From contig CP119314.1 in the NCBI GenBank assembly GCA_029202385.1, forward strand, positions 4,032,501-4,096,500: a DNA stretch of 64,000 nucleotides, read 5' to 3'. A model generated the notes under the pieces. The model was given only the letters and a program-made list of their open reading frames with translations, was not told where the DNA came from and did no database searches. Shown piece by piece: positions 44,797 to 55,655 of this stretch (position 1 is the stretch's first letter; each line of letters starts with the position of its first letter). A program made the position numbers and the translations under genes. This DNA is from Candidatus Sphingomonas phytovorans. Lineage in GTDB: Bacteria; Pseudomonadota; Alphaproteobacteria; Sphingomonadales; Sphingomonadaceae.

Positions 44797-46638
44797 ATGG
44801 ATTTCGATGTGATCGTGGTTGGCGGAGGCCATGCCGGCACCGAGGCTGCGGCCGCGGCGGCTCGGCGCGGGGCCCGCACGGCATTGGTCAGTTTCGACCC
44901 GACGAAGATCGGTGCCATGTCGTGCAACCCGGCTATCGGGGGGCTCGGCAAGGGACATCTGGTCCGTGAGGTCGATGCGTTCGATGGCCTGATCGCCCGT
45001 GCGGCCGATGCGGCGGGCATCCATTATCGCATGCTCAATCGCAGCAAGGGCGCGGCAGTGCAGGGGCCCAGAGTCCAGGCAGACCGGCGGCTTTATGCTG
45101 CGGCGATCCAGCAGATGCTGGCCGCACAGCCGTGCCTGACGGTCGTTTCAGGCGAAGTCGCAGCGCTTTCGCTCGATCAGGCGGGGGCGATTGCCGGTGT
45201 CACGCTTGCCGATGGGGGTAGGTTAAACGCTCGTGCGGTGGTGCTGGCGACCGGTACTTTCCTGGGCGGCAGGATATTTTGCGGGGAGGAGCGGCTGACC
45301 GGCGGCCGGATCGGCGAGGCAGCCGCCTCGCTGCTGGCCGATCAGTTGCGTGATGCGCGCTTGCCGATGGCCCGGCTCAAGACAGGCACGCCGCCCCGCC
45401 TCGACGGACGGACCATCGACTGGAGCCGCCTTGCCGAGCAGCGTAGCGACAGCGAGCCCTGGACCATGTCGCCGGTCACACCGGGCCGAAGCCTGCCTCA
45501 GCTCTTCTGCGCGATCACTCGCACGACCGAAGAAACCCATGGCATCATCCGCGCATCGCTCGACCGGTCGCCGCTCTTCGGCGGTGCGATTGCCGGGCCG
45601 GGTCCCCGCTATTGCCCGTCGATCGAGGACAAGATCCACCGTTTCGGCGACCGGGACGGTCACCAGATATTCCTCGAACCGGAGGGGCTGGATGATGCGA
45701 CCATTTACCCCAATGGCATCTCGACCTCGTTGCCGGCGGATGTCCAGACGGCGATGATCGCCTCGATCCCAGGGCTTGAGACGACGCGGATCATTACGCC
45801 GGGCTATGCGGTCGAATATGATCATATCGATCCGCGTGCGCTTGACCCGACATTGGAGGTTCGGGCGATGCGCGGGCTGTTCTGTTGCGGGCAGATCAAC
45901 GGCACGACTGGTTATGAAGAAGCAGCGGGGCAGGGGCTGGTCGCCGGCCTTAACGCCGCGGCTACGGCGCTCGGCGCTGATCCGATCATACTTGACCGGG
46001 CGACCAGCTATCTTGGCGTCATGATTGATGATCTGGTGCTTCAGGGCATCACCGAACCCTATCGTATGCTGACGGCGCGGGCCGAATATCGGTTGCGGCT
46101 TCGTGCCGACAATGCCGAGACCCGGCTTGGCCCAATCGCTGAAGCGTTGGGGTGCCTCGGATCTGAGCGTTCCCGGCGTCTGGCCGAACGCTCCGCGCAG
46201 CGTCGCGATATCGAGGTCGAGCTTGCCCGGCAGCTACCGGCTGCCGTGGTGCTGGCGAACGGCGCCGCTGGGCCGCTCGACAGTCAGAAGCGCTCGGGCG
46301 CTGAATGGCTGCGTTTTGCCGGAGTGGGAATCGGCCATGTGGCGCCAGGGTTGGCGGCGAAATATGATCCATCGCTGGTGATGGAGATGGCTGAGGATGC
46401 CCGCTATGCGCCCTATCTGCGGCGCCAGGACGAGGAAGTAGCGCAACTCCGCGCGAATGATTCGATCACGCTGCACGATGATCTGGACTATGCCGCGATC
46501 CCGGGGCTCTCGACCGAGATGGTCGAGAAGCTGACTCAGGTACGACCGGCGACTCTTGGCGCAGCGGGTCGGATTCGCGGCATTACGCCGGCGGCGTTGA
46601 CCGCGATTCTGCTTCATGCCCGGCGGCGCGCTGCATGA
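44797..46638 (+). CDS. mnmG: tRNA uridine 5-carboxymethylaminomethyl modification enzyme MnmG (GidA)
   Basis: This is the FAD-dependent partner of MnmE, 613 residues. The FAD site is [20 protein letters not shown]. The family signature [21 protein letters not shown] follows. The conserved [13 protein letters not shown] and [13 protein letters not shown] are present, and the C-terminal helical domain ends near SRLAERSAQ... and [10 protein letters not shown]. It sits between mnmE and rsmG in the standard order. Confidence 0.96.
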   Translation: MDFDVIVVGGGHAGTEAAAAAARRGARTALVSFDPTKIGAMSCNPAIGGLGKGHLVREVDAFDGLIARAADAAGIHYRMLNRSKGAAVQGPRVQADRRLYAAAIQQMLAAQPCLTVVSGEVAALSLDQAGAIAGVTLADGGRLNARAVVLATGTFLGGRIFCGEERLTGGRIGEAAASLLADQLRDARLPMARLKTGTPPRLDGRTIDWSRLAEQRSDSEPWTMSPVTPGRSLPQLFCAITRTTEETHGIIRASLDRSPLFGGAIAGPGPRYCPSIEDKIHRFGDRDGHQIFLEPEGLDDATIYPNGISTSLPADVQTAMIASIPGLETTRIITPGYAVEYDHIDPRALDPTLEVRAMRGLFCCGQINGTTGYEEAAGQGLVAGLNAAATALGADPIILDRATSYLGVMIDDLVLQGITEPYRMLTARAEYRLRLRADNAETRLGPIAEALGCLGSERSRRLAERSAQRRDIEVELARQLPAAVVLANGAAGPLDSQKRSGAEWLRFAGVGIGHVAPGLAAKYDPSLVMEMAEDARYAPYLRRQDEEVAQLRANDSITLHDDLDYAAIPGLSTEMVEKLTQVRPATLGAAGRIRGITPAALTAILLHARRRAA

Positions 46639-47249
46639 CCGAGGACGATGCCAGGGGGTGGATTCGCGAGCGCTTCGGCGCGAAAGGTGAGGGGCGCATG
46701 GCTGAATTCGCCCGGCTCCTTATTGATGAATCCGCCCGCCAGAACCTGATTGCACCCTCGACGCTCGATTCAATCTGGTCGCGCCACATTGTCGATTCCG
46801 CCCAGTTGATCGGCCTCGCGGCGGAGAATGAGGGTGACTGGCTCGATATCGGGAGCGGCGCGGGCTTTCCTGGCTTTGTCGTGGCGGCGTTGACCGAGCG
46901 GCGTACCGTGCTGGTCGAACCACGCAAACGGCGAGTCGAATTCCTTCAAGCGGCGGCAGAAGCGCTGGGCATCGCCGATCGCGTGTCAGTCATCGCCGGC
47001 AAGGTGGAATCGGTCAGCGAGCCAGTGGCGGTGATCTCCGCCCGGGCCGTCGCTCAGCTCAATGCGTTGCTCGCATCGGCGGTTCAATGTAGCCGTCGCA
47101 AGACGCTATGGATTCTCCCAAAGGGACGAACCGCGCGTGAAGAGGTGGCGGTCGCCGAGCAGACATGGCATGGTGTGTTTCACGTGGAACAGAGCATCAC
47201 CGATCCCGAATCTCTCATCGTCCTCGCCAAAGGGGTGTCACGCCGATGA
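46635..47249 (+). CDS. rsmG: 16S rRNA 7-methylguanosine methyltransferase RsmG (GidB)
   Basis: RsmG methylates G527 of 16S rRNA. It has 204 residues. SAM motif I is [16 protein letters not shown], followed by [15 protein letters not shown] stop-start overlap of 4 bases links it to mnmG and another to parA. The coding sequence contains a parS site at 47176-47191, which encodes VFHVEQ, a known situation in this gene. Confidence 0.94.
   Translation: MTEDDARGWIRERFGAKGEGRMAEFARLLIDESARQNLIAPSTLDSIWSRHIVDSAQLIGLAAENEGDWLDIGSGAGFPGFVVAALTERRTVLVEPRKRRVEFLQAAAEALGIADRVSVIAGKVESVSEPVAVISARAVAQLNALLASAVQCSRRKTLWILPKGRTAREEVAVAEQTWHGVFHVEQSITDPESLIVLAKGVSRR
47176..47191. other. parS: parS centromere site inside rsmG
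   Basis: TGTTTCACGTGGAACA is the standard ParB-binding consensus, with the CACGTG core. It lies inside the last part of rsmG, 55 bases before parA. With the 44.75-kb site it gives two sites within 2.5 kb. Confidence 0.93.
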
Positions 47250-48046
47250 ATGTCATCGCCATCGCGAATCAGAAGGGTGGGGTGGGCAAGACCACCACCG
47301 CGATCAATCTGGGTACCGCGCTTGCCGCGACCGGATCGCGCGTGCTGATTATCGATCTCGACCCGCAGGGCAATGCGTCGACTGGCCTCGGCATCAATCG
47401 CGCCGAGCGGGAGAAATCGAGCTACGATATCCTCCTCGGGGAGATGGCGGTGGCCGACGCGGCGATTCCCACCTGCGTGCCCAAGCTTGAGATCGTGCCG
47501 GCGACGGTCGACCTCTCCGGTGCCGAGATCGAGCTGGTCGACTATGAGGAGCGCACTCACCGCCTGAACCGGGCGCTTGCGCGTTCCGACGAGCGCTGGG
47601 ACGTGGTGCTGATCGATTGTCCGCCGTCGCTTGGGTTGCTGACGCTCAACGCGATGGTGGCCGCCAATTCGCTGCTCGTGCCGCTTCAGTGCGAATTCTT
47701 CGCGCTTGAAGGTCTCAGCCAGTTGCTGAACACGGTCGAACGCATTCGCGAGCGTTTCAATCCCGGCCTCTCGATCCTCGGCGTCGCCCTGACGATGTAT
47801 GATCGTCGCAATCGCCTGACCGACCAGGTCTCGGCTGATGTTCGCGCTGTGCTCGGCCGTGTTGTCTTCGACACGGTCATCCCGCGCAACGTCCGCCTGT
47901 CCGAAGCGCCCAGTCACGGCTTGCCCGCGCTGATCTATGATTATCGCTGCGCCGGCTCGGAAGCTTATATCGCGCTGGCGCGGGAGTTGATCGTGCGCCT
48001 GCCCACCAGACCCGCCCCTCAAGAAGCCGTCACCAGGGCCGCATGA
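47246..48046 (+). CDS. parA: Chromosome partitioning ATPase ParA
   Basis: ParA drives origin segregation with ParB and parS. It has 266 residues from ATG 47246. The deviant Walker A is KGGVGKTTTAINL with the second Lys. A second conserved segment, DLDPQGNASTGLG, and VVLIDCPPSLGLLTL follow. The ATGA overlap with rsmG and the same overlap with parB suggest one transcript. Confidence 0.96.
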   Translation: MNVIAIANQKGGVGKTTTAINLGTALAATGSRVLIIDLDPQGNASTGLGINRAEREKSSYDILLGEMAVADAAIPTCVPKLEIVPATVDLSGAEIELVDYEERTHRLNRALARSDERWDVVLIDCPPSLGLLTLNAMVAANSLLVPLQCEFFALEGLSQLLNTVERIRERFNPGLSILGVALTMYDRRNRLTDQVSADVRAVLGRVVFDTVIPRNVRLSEAPSHGLPALIYDYRCAGSEAYIALARELIVRLPTRPAPQEAVTRAA

Positions 48047-48951
48047 CCGACCAAGCCGCCGATCAGACGCCACATCTCCGGCCCAAGCCCCGCTCGGGCC
48101 TCGGCCGTGGCCTCAATGCCCTGATGGGCGACATTGCCCGCGAAGAACCAGTCGCCGGCGGTGAATCCCTGTCGACCGGCGTGCGCACGCTGCCGGTCGG
48201 ATCACTGACGCCGCATCCCGGCCAGCCGCGTCGCCATTTCAGCGAAGCGGCGCTTGAGGAACTGGCTGAGTCGATCGCTGCGCGTGGCCTGATCCAGCCG
48301 ATCGTCGTGCGACCGCACGGCAAGGGATATCAGATCGTCGCCGGCGAGCGCCGCTGGCGCGCGGCACAGCGGGCACGGCTGCATGAAGTACCGGTGATCG
48401 TCCGCGAGTTCGACGACGCCGAGACGCTCGAGATCGCGCTGGTCGAGAATATCCAGCGCCAGGACCTCAACGCGATCGAAGAGGCGGAGGCCTATCATCG
48501 CCTGATCGAGGATTATGGGCACACCCAGGAAGCGCTGGGCAAGCTGGTCCACAAGTCGCGCAGCCATATCGCCAATCTGTTACGCCTGCTCGACCTGCCC
48601 AAGATGGTGCAGGACAAGGTGGTCGAGGGCGAGCTCAGCATGGGCCATGCCCGCGCGCTGATCGGCGCGCCGGATATCGAGCAGCTTGCCTATCAGGTCG
48701 TCGCGAAGGGCCTGTCGGTCCGCGACACCGAGCGGCTCGCGCGCGAGGCCAAGCCGGAGACGGCACGGATCCGCAGCGGCGATACCGGCCGGGACGCTGA
48801 TCTCGCCGCGCTTGAACATCATCTCGCTGATCTGCTCGGGCTCGCGGTGCGGATCGCGCATGGCCCCAAGGGCGGCTCGCTAACCTTGTCCTATTCGACG
48901 CTGGATCAGCTCGACATGGTTTGCCAGCGTCTGACCGGCGAGCGAATCTAG
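48043..48951 (+). CDS. parB: Chromosome partitioning protein ParB
   Basis: ParB binds parS and spreads as a CTP-dependent sliding clamp. It has 302 residues. The N-terminal domain has LTPHPGQPRRHFSE and the CTP-binding GERRWRAAQRA motif. The helix-turn-helix is around EALGKLVHKSRSHIANLLRLLDLP. The C-terminal region (about 255-302) forms the dimer. It ends 40 bases before the convergent holA gene. Confidence 0.95.
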   Translation: MTDQAADQTPHLRPKPRSGLGRGLNALMGDIAREEPVAGGESLSTGVRTLPVGSLTPHPGQPRRHFSEAALEELAESIAARGLIQPIVVRPHGKGYQIVAGERRWRAAQRARLHEVPVIVREFDDAETLEIALVENIQRQDLNAIEEAEAYHRLIEDYGHTQEALGKLVHKSRSHIANLLRLLDLPKMVQDKVVEGELSMGHARALIGAPDIEQLAYQVVAKGLSVRDTERLAREAKPETARIRSGDTGRDADLAALEHHLADLLGLAVRIAHGPKGGSLTLSYSTLDQLDMVCQRLTGERI

Positions 48952-48991
48952 CCAGCAATCCATTGATATTAAAGGCGGATTGGTCGGCAGC

Positions 48992-50005
48992 TTAACGCTG
49001 CCGGGCAGCCATTCGGGCGACCGCCACGATCGCTGACTGGGCGAGGACCGTCCCGGCTGTCGCTGAGCTCATGATCGCCCGCTCGGCAAGCCGCGCGCGC
49101 TGGATCGCCTCGTTGATCCTGGGGCCCGACCAGGTACGCAGCGCCCGCCCGGTCGAGGCACGCTCGCGGAAGAAGACTCGTTCGATCACCGTCCCGGGGC
49201 TTGCGCCGGCATCGATCTCGGCCTGCAACTCCGCAAGCGTCATCAGGCGCCGGACAAGCTGGCGCAGCACCGGGATCGGCGACACGCCCGCTTCCTCAAG
49301 CCGGGCGAGCTCGCCACCCAGTGAATCGGGGCGGCCGTCGATCGCGGCGTCGATCGCGCGGCTCATCTCGGAATCGCCCAGGTCAGCGCCGACATCGTCG
49401 AGCGCGGCATCGTCCAGCTCGCGCGGCCGTTCTGGCGAGGCGTCGAGATACAGCGCCAGCTTTTCAAGCTCGCGCGTCATCACCGCCCGGTCGCCCCCCG
49501 TGGCATTGGCGAGCCGGGCCGCAGTGTCCCCGGTGGTGCGCAGGCCCTGTTCGCGGGCGATGGCGGTGGCGAGCTTCTCGGCATCGCCACCCTCGGGCAG
49601 ATAGCAGGCAAAGCTCATTGCGCGAGGGGCGCCAAGCGCCAGCTTCACCGCCTTTGAGGTCGCCTTGAGCGACGGTGCGATGGCGACGACGGGGTTGCCT
49701 GCACGCTCGGCATCGAGCAGCAGGGTGAAGGCCTCCAGACACTCGTCGCCCGCGCCGCTGATTCTGATGTGACGCGCGCTGCCGAACAGCGACATTGACG
49801 CAGCTTCGTCGGCGAGCCGGCCTGGATTCGATTTGAGCGTCGAGGATTCGAGATCGACCCGCTCGGCATCGGGTCCCATCGTCCGCGCCAGCCGCGCCGC
49901 AATCTCCTGCGCGCCGGATTCGTCGGGGCCGTGGAGAAGATAAAGTCGGATATCGGGGTTCGCCGCGTCGATCGCGGCGCGAATCTGATTGGCGTTGGCT
50001 TTCAC
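48992..50005 (-). CDS. holA: DNA polymerase III delta subunit (HolA)
   Basis: This is a clamp-loader subunit, 337 residues from the GTG at 50005, where the family N terminus ANQIRAAIDAANPDIRLYLLHGPDE begins. The AAA-like fold without Walker ATPase activity is typical of HolA. Visible are GARHIRISGAGDECLEAFT and the C-terminal helical collar ending near LAERAIMSSATAGTVLAQSAIV. It lies 10 bases downstream of lptE on the same strand. The DNA polymerase III and LPS-export genes are typically adjacent here. Confidence 0.9.
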   Translation of the reverse strand: MKANANQIRAAIDAANPDIRLYLLHGPDESGAQEIAARLARTMGPDAERVDLESSTLKSNPGRLADEAASMSLFGSARHIRISGAGDECLEAFTLLLDAERAGNPVVAIAPSLKATSKAVKLALGAPRAMSFACYLPEGGDAEKLATAIAREQGLRTTGDTAARLANATGGDRAVMTRELEKLALYLDASPERPRELDDAALDDVGADLGDSEMSRAIDAAIDGRPDSLGGELARLEEAGVSPIPVLRQLVRRLMTLAELQAEIDAGASPGTVIERVFFRERASTGRALRTWSGPRINEAIQRARLAERAIMSSATAGTVLAQSAIVAVARMAARQR

Positions 50006-50015
50006 AGCCAGGGGC

Positions 50016-50519
50016 TCATTTCGCCGATGCGGCCGTCCGCTGCGCATACAGCGCGACACGCGAAACGATCTGGTCGGCGACGATTTCCGACAGCCGCTCA
50101 AGGGCGGTGTTCTCGGCCGCGATCGTGCCATATTCGGAATTGACCACGTCGAGCCCGGCGTCCGACCCGGCGGTTGCGTCAAGCAATACCGTGCCCTTCG
50201 ACAAGTCGATCAGCTGATAGCGCGCGCGAAGCGTCCGCCGCTCGCGCGAGACGCTGTCATCGCTCCGCACGCCCAGACCGATGATCTGGTCGTCAAGCTT
50301 GACCTCAAGCCGGTAGAGCGGCGCACCGCTCGCGCCGAACCGATCCTTCAACGCGTTGGCCATCAGCCAGCCAGCCTTGCCTTCGATCGGCCCGACCTCG
50401 ACCCTGGTCAGCGTCGTCGCCACGGTGCCCGATCCACCGCCTGAATAGAGCGGATGCAGCCCGCATCCTGCCAGTGCCGGCATCAGCGCAAGGGCGGCGA
50501 TCAGCGGGAGATGCTTCAT
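50016..50519 (-). CDS. lptE: LPS-assembly lipoprotein LptE
   Basis: This is an outer-membrane lipoprotein that supports LptD in LPS export, 167 residues. The signal peptide ends at a lipobox ([11 protein letters not shown]). The conserved start LHPLYSGG after the Cys and the C-terminal [23 protein letters not shown] are typical. The start at 50519 overlaps the leuS end by 4 bases. Confidence 0.9.
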   Translation of the reverse strand: MKHLPLIAALALMPALAGCGLHPLYSGGGSGTVATTLTRVEVGPIEGKAGWLMANALKDRFGASGAPLYRLEVKLDDQIIGLGVRSDDSVSRERRTLRARYQLIDLSKGTVLLDATAGSDAGLDVVNSEYGTIAAENTALERLSEIVADQIVSRVALYAQRTAASAK

Positions 50520-53041
50520 GCGACGATGTTCACGAGACGGTCGGGCACGACGATCACCTTTTTGGGAGCGGCGCCGTCCAGGATACGCTGCACATTGGCA
50601 TTGGCCAAGGCGATCGTCTCCATTGCCTCGCGCGGAGTGCCCTTGGCGACCGTCACGGTGTCGCGCAGCTTGCCGTTGACCTGAATCGCGATGGTCGCCT
50701 CGTCCTCGACCAGCAGGGTCGGATTCACCTCGGGCCAGGCCGCATCGGCGATCAGGCCTTCGCCGCCATTGGCGGCCCAGGCTTCCTCGGCGAGGTGGGG
50801 CGCCATCGGCGACACCAGCCGCATCAGCGTGCGGATCGCATCGACGCGGGAGGCGGAAGGGCCCGCACGCTCGATCGCGTTGACCAGCTCGTACAGCTTG
50901 GCGACGGCCTTGTTGAACGACAGCGCCTCGATATCGGCGGCGATGCCGGCGATGGTCTGGTGAGTCTTGCGGTCGAGCGGCGTGTCGCGGGCATCGCTCG
51001 GCTCGGCCCCGGCCAGGCCGTCGAACAGCCGCCACAGCCGCTGGATGAAGCGCCAGCATCCCTCGATGCCTGCCTCGCTCCACGGCAGGTCGCGCTCGGG
51101 CGGGCTGTCGGAGAGCATGAACCAGCGCACCGCGTCGGCGCCATACTGGTCGACGATGCCGGTCGGGTCGACGGTGTTCTTCTTCGACTTCGACATCTTC
51201 TCGACTCGGCCGATCGCGACCGGGGCACCATCGGCCTTCAGCGTCGCCTTGCCGCCGCCGAGGATGACGTCATCGGGTCCGTACCAGACACGCTCGCCGC
51301 CTTCGCCGCGCGAATAGGTCTCGTGCGTGACCATGCCCTGGGTGAACAGCCCGGCAAAGGGCTCGGCCACGTCGAGCATGCCGATATAGCGCAGCGCGCG
51401 GGTCCAGAAGCGCGCATAGAGCAGGTGCAGGATCGCATGCTCCACGCCGCCGATATATTGGGCGACCGGCAGCCACTTCTCGGCCACGGCGCGGTCGAAC
51501 GGCGCATTGCCCGGCTGGCTGGCGAAGCGAATGAAATACCAGGAAGAATCGACAAAGGTGTCGAGCGTGTCGGTCTCGCGCCGCGCCGCGCCGCCGCAGC
51601 TCGGGCAGTGGACATGCTTCCAGGTCGGATGGCGATCGAGCGGGTTGCCGGGGATGTCGAAGCTGACATCCTCGGGCAGCACCACCGGCAGCTGGTCGCG
51701 CGGTACCGGCACCGCGCCGCACGCGTCGCAGTGGATGATCGGGATCGGCGTGCCCCAATAACGCTGGCGGGAGACGCCCCAGTCGCGCAGGCGGAACACG
51801 GTCGATCCCGTGCCCCAGCCTTCTTCCTCCGCGCGGCGGATCACGGTGCGCTTGGCATCCTCGACATCCATTCCGTCGAGGAAGTGCGAATTCACCAGGG
51901 TACCGGGCCCGGTATAGGCCTCGTTGCCCGTGAAGAGCGGATCGGTGACGTCACCGTCTGAGACGACACGACGCACTGGCAGATCATATTTGCGGGCGAA
52001 ATCGAGATCGCGCTGGTCGTGCGCCGGCACGCCGAACACGGCGCCGGTGCCATAGTCCATCAGCACGAAATTCGCGATATAGACCGGAAGTTTCCATTCC
52101 GAATCAAAGGGATGTGCCGCGCGGAGCCCTGTGTCGAAGCCGAGCTTCTCCTGAGTCTCGATCTCGGCCGCGGTGGTGCCGCCGCGCTTGCACAGCTCGA
52201 CGAACTCGGCCGCCGCCGGATCATGCTCCGCCAGCGCGCGCGCGATCGGATGGTCAGCTGCGACCGCGACGAAGCTCGATCCGAAGATCGTGTCGGGCCG
52301 GGTGGTAAACACCTCGACCTGCTCACCGTCTGACAGGTTGAAGCGGAAGGTCAGGCCCTGGCTCTTGCCGATCCAGTTCTCCTGCATCAGCTTCACCTTG
52401 CCGGGCCAATGCTCAAGGCTGTCCAGGCCCTCAAGCAGCTCGTCGGCGAAATCGGTGATCTTGAGGAACCACTGGCTCAGCTTGCGCCGTTCGACCAGCG
52501 CGTTGGATCGCCAGCCGCGGCCATCGATCACCTGCTCATTGGCGAGCACGGTCATGTCGACCGGATCCCAGTTGACCGAGGATTCCTTCCGATAGACCAG
52601 GCCCGAAGCGAACAGGTCGAGGAACAGCGCCTGTTCGTGCCCGTAATAATCGGGCTCGCAGGTAGCGAGCTCGCGGGTCCAGTCGAGCGCGAAACCGAGG
52701 CGCTTGAGCTGCGCCTTCATCGTCGCGATATTGGCGCGGGTCCAGCCGCCCGGATGAACGCCCTTTTCCATGGCGGCATTCTCGGCGGGCATGCCGAAGG
52801 CGTCCCAGCCCATCGGATGGAGCACTTCATGGCCCGTCATCCGGCGATAGCGCGCGAGCACGTCGCCCATCGTGTAGTTGCGGACATGGCCGATATGAAT
52901 CCGCCCCGACGGGTACGGAAACATTTCGAGCACATATGTGCGGGGCTTGGCCGAATCGTCGCGCGCGGCGAAGGTGCGGCGCTCGTCCCACACCGCCTGC
53001 CATGCCGCGTCCGCCTTCAGCGCGTTGAAGCGTGACGCCAT
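50516..53041 (-). CDS. leuS: Leucyl-tRNA synthetase
   Basis: This is a class I synthetase of 841 residues. The HIGH motif is [11 protein letters not shown] and the KMSKS loop is [12 protein letters not shown]. The editing domain (about 220-420) includes [20 protein letters not shown]. The N-terminal FEMFPYPSG signature is present. It is followed by lptE and holA on the same strand, and preceded 13 bases upstream by the DUF3576 gene. Confidence 0.96.
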   Translation of the reverse strand: MASRFNALKADAAWQAVWDERRTFAARDDSAKPRTYVLEMFPYPSGRIHIGHVRNYTMGDVLARYRRMTGHEVLHPMGWDAFGMPAENAAMEKGVHPGGWTRANIATMKAQLKRLGFALDWTRELATCEPDYYGHEQALFLDLFASGLVYRKESSVNWDPVDMTVLANEQVIDGRGWRSNALVERRKLSQWFLKITDFADELLEGLDSLEHWPGKVKLMQENWIGKSQGLTFRFNLSDGEQVEVFTTRPDTIFGSSFVAVAADHPIARALAEHDPAAAEFVELCKRGGTTAAEIETQEKLGFDTGLRAAHPFDSEWKLPVYIANFVLMDYGTGAVFGVPAHDQRDLDFARKYDLPVRRVVSDGDVTDPLFTGNEAYTGPGTLVNSHFLDGMDVEDAKRTVIRRAEEEGWGTGSTVFRLRDWGVSRQRYWGTPIPIIHCDACGAVPVPRDQLPVVLPEDVSFDIPGNPLDRHPTWKHVHCPSCGGAARRETDTLDTFVDSSWYFIRFASQPGNAPFDRAVAEKWLPVAQYIGGVEHAILHLLYARFWTRALRYIGMLDVAEPFAGLFTQGMVTHETYSRGEGGERVWYGPDDVILGGGKATLKADGAPVAIGRVEKMSKSKKNTVDPTGIVDQYGADAVRWFMLSDSPPERDLPWSEAGIEGCWRFIQRLWRLFDGLAGAEPSDARDTPLDRKTHQTIAGIAADIEALSFNKAVAKLYELVNAIERAGPSASRVDAIRTLMRLVSPMAPHLAEEAWAANGGEGLIADAAWPEVNPTLLVEDEATIAIQVNGKLRDTVTVAKGTPREAMETIALANANVQRILDGAAPKKVIVVPDRLVNIVA

Positions 53042-53054
53042 ATGTCGACCGCCT

Positions 53055-53492
53055 TTAGTTGGCGATGGCGGTACGGCGCAGGTCGCGCGCCCGCGTCAGG
53101 ATGATATCCTCGAGCTTCTGCACGGTCGCCGCCGCGACCGGCGATGCGACCCATTGCCCACCCTGGTTCACCTCGCGCAGCGCGGCGACGCGCAGGCCGT
53201 CGGCGCGCAGATCCTGGTCGAGAATCGTCACGGTCACCTTCATCCGCTCGGTCGGGGCGGCGGGGTTCACATACCAGTCGGTGACGATCACGCCGCCGTT
53301 CGAATCGGTCTGAAGCAGCGGCATGAAGCTCAGCGTGTCGAGGCTGGCGCGCCAGAGATAGGAGTTCACGCCGATGGTGGTCACCTTGGCGGCGGCCAGA
53401 TCGGGGGTGGCGCGGTCCTTGCCGCGATGGCCGCAGGCCATGAGCGGGAGGGCAAGCGAAACCACAATCGCGGTACGCAAAAGGCGGTTCAT
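53055..53492 (-). CDS. DUF3576 family lipoprotein
   Basis: This is an exported lipoprotein of 145 residues with lipobox PLMAC. The start at 53492 is preferred to 53516 because an AGGAAA site lies just upstream. The conserved middle is [37 protein letters not shown]. Its role is unknown. It lies 13 bases upstream of leuS on the same strand, as in other alphaproteobacteria. Confidence 0.88.
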   Translation of the reverse strand: MNRLLRTAIVVSLALPLMACGHRGKDRATPDLAAAKVTTIGVNSYLWRASLDTLSFMPLLQTDSNGGVIVTDWYVNPAAPTERMKVTVTILDQDLRADGLRVAALREVNQGGQWVASPVAAATVQKLEDIILTRARDLRRTAIAN

Positions 53493-53699
53493 CGGCGGTT
53501 TCCTGGACGGTTTCATGAGATCTCGGGCATCTATAGATGGTCTCGCGCCTGCCGCAAGCGCGGCGCACGCGCGCGGCCTGTGTGCCGCGGGCAACACTTC
53601 GGGGGAAAATGCGTCAAGACAGTGGCAGGGCTGGATCGAATCGTGATAGGCGCGAATTGGAGTGAAGTGCCGAATCCAGGCACTGCTAAGGGGTCGCAC

Positions 53700-54425
53700 G
53701 TGTTTTCAGGGCGTTGGATGTCAGGAATCGGAGTGGGGGCGCTGGTCGCCGCCGGCTTCGCCATGGCACCGGCGACCGGCGCACCCGGCGAGTCGCGGCT
53801 GACGGCAAAGCGCGCGCCGCTGGACATCGGCGATATCAGCTCCTTCACCCCGGCTGCGGCCGACCCGAAGCTCGCGGCGGTCTTCGCGCGGAGCGGGCTC
53901 GACACCAGCAGCTTCCGCTTCACGCCAACCGAAACGCGGCATAGCGGCAACCGCGCGGTCACCGTCGCGGTCCGCGCGCGTTCCACGCGCACCGCGCTCG
54001 CCGCCGAGCGGGGCAGGTCGCTCATCGATATGCCGTCCTCGGTCAGCATCGCGCCGATCGCCTATAATCTGGGCGTCGCGGTCGGCTGGCGCCGTTTCGC
54101 GCTGTCGGGCGATGTCGCCAAGGTCGATCTCGCCGGGCTGCCAGGCAGCCGCGAGGCGGTCGATGTCGGTGTCAGCTATTCCGGGCAGCGGTTCACCGGC
54201 CGGGTGAAGGCAGTGGCGGATCGCCCGCTGGCGGGCGCGCCGAAGCTGGTCGAGGAGGCTCCGGCCTATTCGCTTGATGTCGGCGGCTCCTATCGCCTGA
54301 CCCGCAACCTCGATGTGACCGCGGGAATCCGGTACAAGGCGGAGCGCGACTATCGTCTCCAGCCAGCGCCCGACGATCGCCGCGACAGCCAGGCAGTCTA
54401 TATCGGAACCGCTTTCCGCTTCTGA
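53700..54425 (+). CDS. Small outer-membrane beta-barrel-like protein
   Basis: This exported protein has 241 residues from GTG 53700 (AAGGGG just upstream); ATG 53718 is an alternative. The signal region is SGIGVGALVAAGFAMAPATGA. The second half alternates polar and nonpolar residues (GVAVGWRRFALSGDVAKVDL, VDVGVSYSGQRFTGRVKAV, LDVTAGIRYKAERDYRL) and ends AFRF, an aromatic C terminus as in outer-membrane proteins. No specific family is recognised. Its last 28 bases overlap the opposite-strand ThiE-like gene. Confidence 0.72.
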   Translation: MFSGRWMSGIGVGALVAAGFAMAPATGAPGESRLTAKRAPLDIGDISSFTPAAADPKLAAVFARSGLDTSSFRFTPTETRHSGNRAVTVAVRARSTRTALAAERGRSLIDMPSSVSIAPIAYNLGVAVGWRRFALSGDVAKVDLAGLPGSREAVDVGVSYSGQRFTGRVKAVADRPLAGAPKLVEEAPAYSLDVGGSYRLTRNLDVTAGIRYKAERDYRLQPAPDDRRDSQAVYIGTAFRF

Positions 54426-54964
54426 TCCGGTAGCCAGGCGTCGATCGCCGCCCAGCCGTGAAACCCAAGTCCTCGTAGTTTCCTGAATCGCGCCGCGTTC
54501 ATCCCGCCCAGCGCGATGACAGGGATATCAAGGGTCTGCCCGATTGCAGCGGCACGGACTGGACCAAGCGTTCCCGCGACCGGATGCGAACGAGTCGGAT
54601 AGAGGGGCGAGACGAACAGGGCATCGGCGCCGGCGCGCTTGCCCGCCACTGCTTCCTTGCGCGAATGCGCCGCCCAGGTGCGGATGCCGCCCGGCCGGAG
54701 CGTGCCGCCCCCATGGGTGCCTGCCTCCTTCGCCAGCGGCACCGGTCCGGCGCGGACGAGTATCAACCGCTTGCGTCGTGCCATCCGCGCGACCCGGGCG
54801 AATAGTGCCCGGCGTTTGCCCGGCTCGGTGGAATAATGGCGAAACACGATGCCGGCGCCGCGTGGCAGGGAATCGATCGCGTGCCAGAGGCCGTCGCCCA
54901 TCCGCTCGTCGGTCATCAGCCACAGCGTCGGAATCGGCGGGCGCTTGGGGTGGCGGTGCGGCAC
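54398..54964 (-). CDS. ThiE/TenI-like protein
   Basis: This protein has 188 residues from the GTG at 54964, where the pattern PTLWLMTDERMGDGLW begins. The TIM-barrel segments AAHSRKEAVAGKRAGADALFVSPLYPTRSHP and DIPVIALGGMNAARF match thiamine phosphate synthase and TenI. The active-site segment G-x-D-G-x-H-L-G is changed to GTHGGG, so catalysis is doubtful. The divergent yggS gene starts 22 bases away. Confidence 0.75.
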   Translation of the reverse strand: MPHRHPKRPPIPTLWLMTDERMGDGLWHAIDSLPRGAGIVFRHYSTEPGKRRALFARVARMARRKRLILVRAGPVPLAKEAGTHGGGTLRPGGIRTWAAHSRKEAVAGKRAGADALFVSPLYPTRSHPVAGTLGPVRAAAIGQTLDIPVIALGGMNAARFRKLRGLGFHGWAAIDAWLPDQKRKAVPI

Positions 54965-54986
54965 GGCCCTGCCTATAGCGCTGCCG

Positions 54987-55655
54987 ATGCAGCCCGACGA
55001 CCCCGAGACCCGTCTCACGACAGCGCGCGAGGCGATTGCCCATGCCGCACGCCTTGCCGGCCGGAAGGCCGAAGCGGTCACCCTGATCGCGATATCGAAG
55101 ACAAAAGACGCCGACGAGATCGAGCCTCTGCTCGCCGCCGGTCAGCGCGTGTTCGGCGAGAATCGCGTGCAGGAAGCCCAGGCGAAATGGCCGGCGCTGC
55201 GGGAGGCATGGCCCGATACGGTGCTGCACCTGGTCGGCCAGCTCCAGTCCAACAAGGCGGAAGAAGCAGTGGCGCTGTTCGACGCCATCCATTCGGTCGA
55301 CCGGCCCTCGCTGATCGCGGCGCTCGCGCGGGCGATGGAGCGGCAGAACCGGCGGCCCGATTGTTTCCTCCAGGTCAATATCGGAGACGAGGAGCAGAAG
55401 GGCGGCTGCGCGATCGACGCCCTTCCGGATCTGCTCGCCGAGGCCCGCGCGGCCGGATTGCCGGTTGCCGGGCTGATGGCGGTACCACCGGCCGATGTGG
55501 AGCCGGCGCCCTATTTCGCGCTGCTGGCGAAGCTCGCGCGCGACAATGGCGTTGCGGGGCTCAGCATCGGCATGTCGGGCGATTACGAGACGGCGGTGAC
55601 GCTGGGTGCCACCCATGTCCGCATCGGTACCGCGCTGTTCGGTGCGCGCCGATGA
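54987..55655 (+). CDS. Pyridoxal phosphate homeostasis protein YggS
   Basis: This is a PLP-binding protein of 222 residues, the start set at ATG 54987. The PLP Lys is in VTLIAISKTKDADEI; other conserved parts are FGENRVQEAQAKW, HLVGQLQSNK and GLSIGMSGDYETAVTLGATHVRIGTALFG. It buffers free PLP. It overlaps the following HAD gene by 4 bases. Confidence 0.93.
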   Translation: MQPDDPETRLTTAREAIAHAARLAGRKAEAVTLIAISKTKDADEIEPLLAAGQRVFGENRVQEAQAKWPALREAWPDTVLHLVGQLQSNKAEEAVALFDAIHSVDRPSLIAALARAMERQNRRPDCFLQVNIGDEEQKGGCAIDALPDLLAEARAAGLPVAGLMAVPPADVEPAPYFALLAKLARDNGVAGLSIGMSGDYETAVTLGATHVRIGTALFGARR

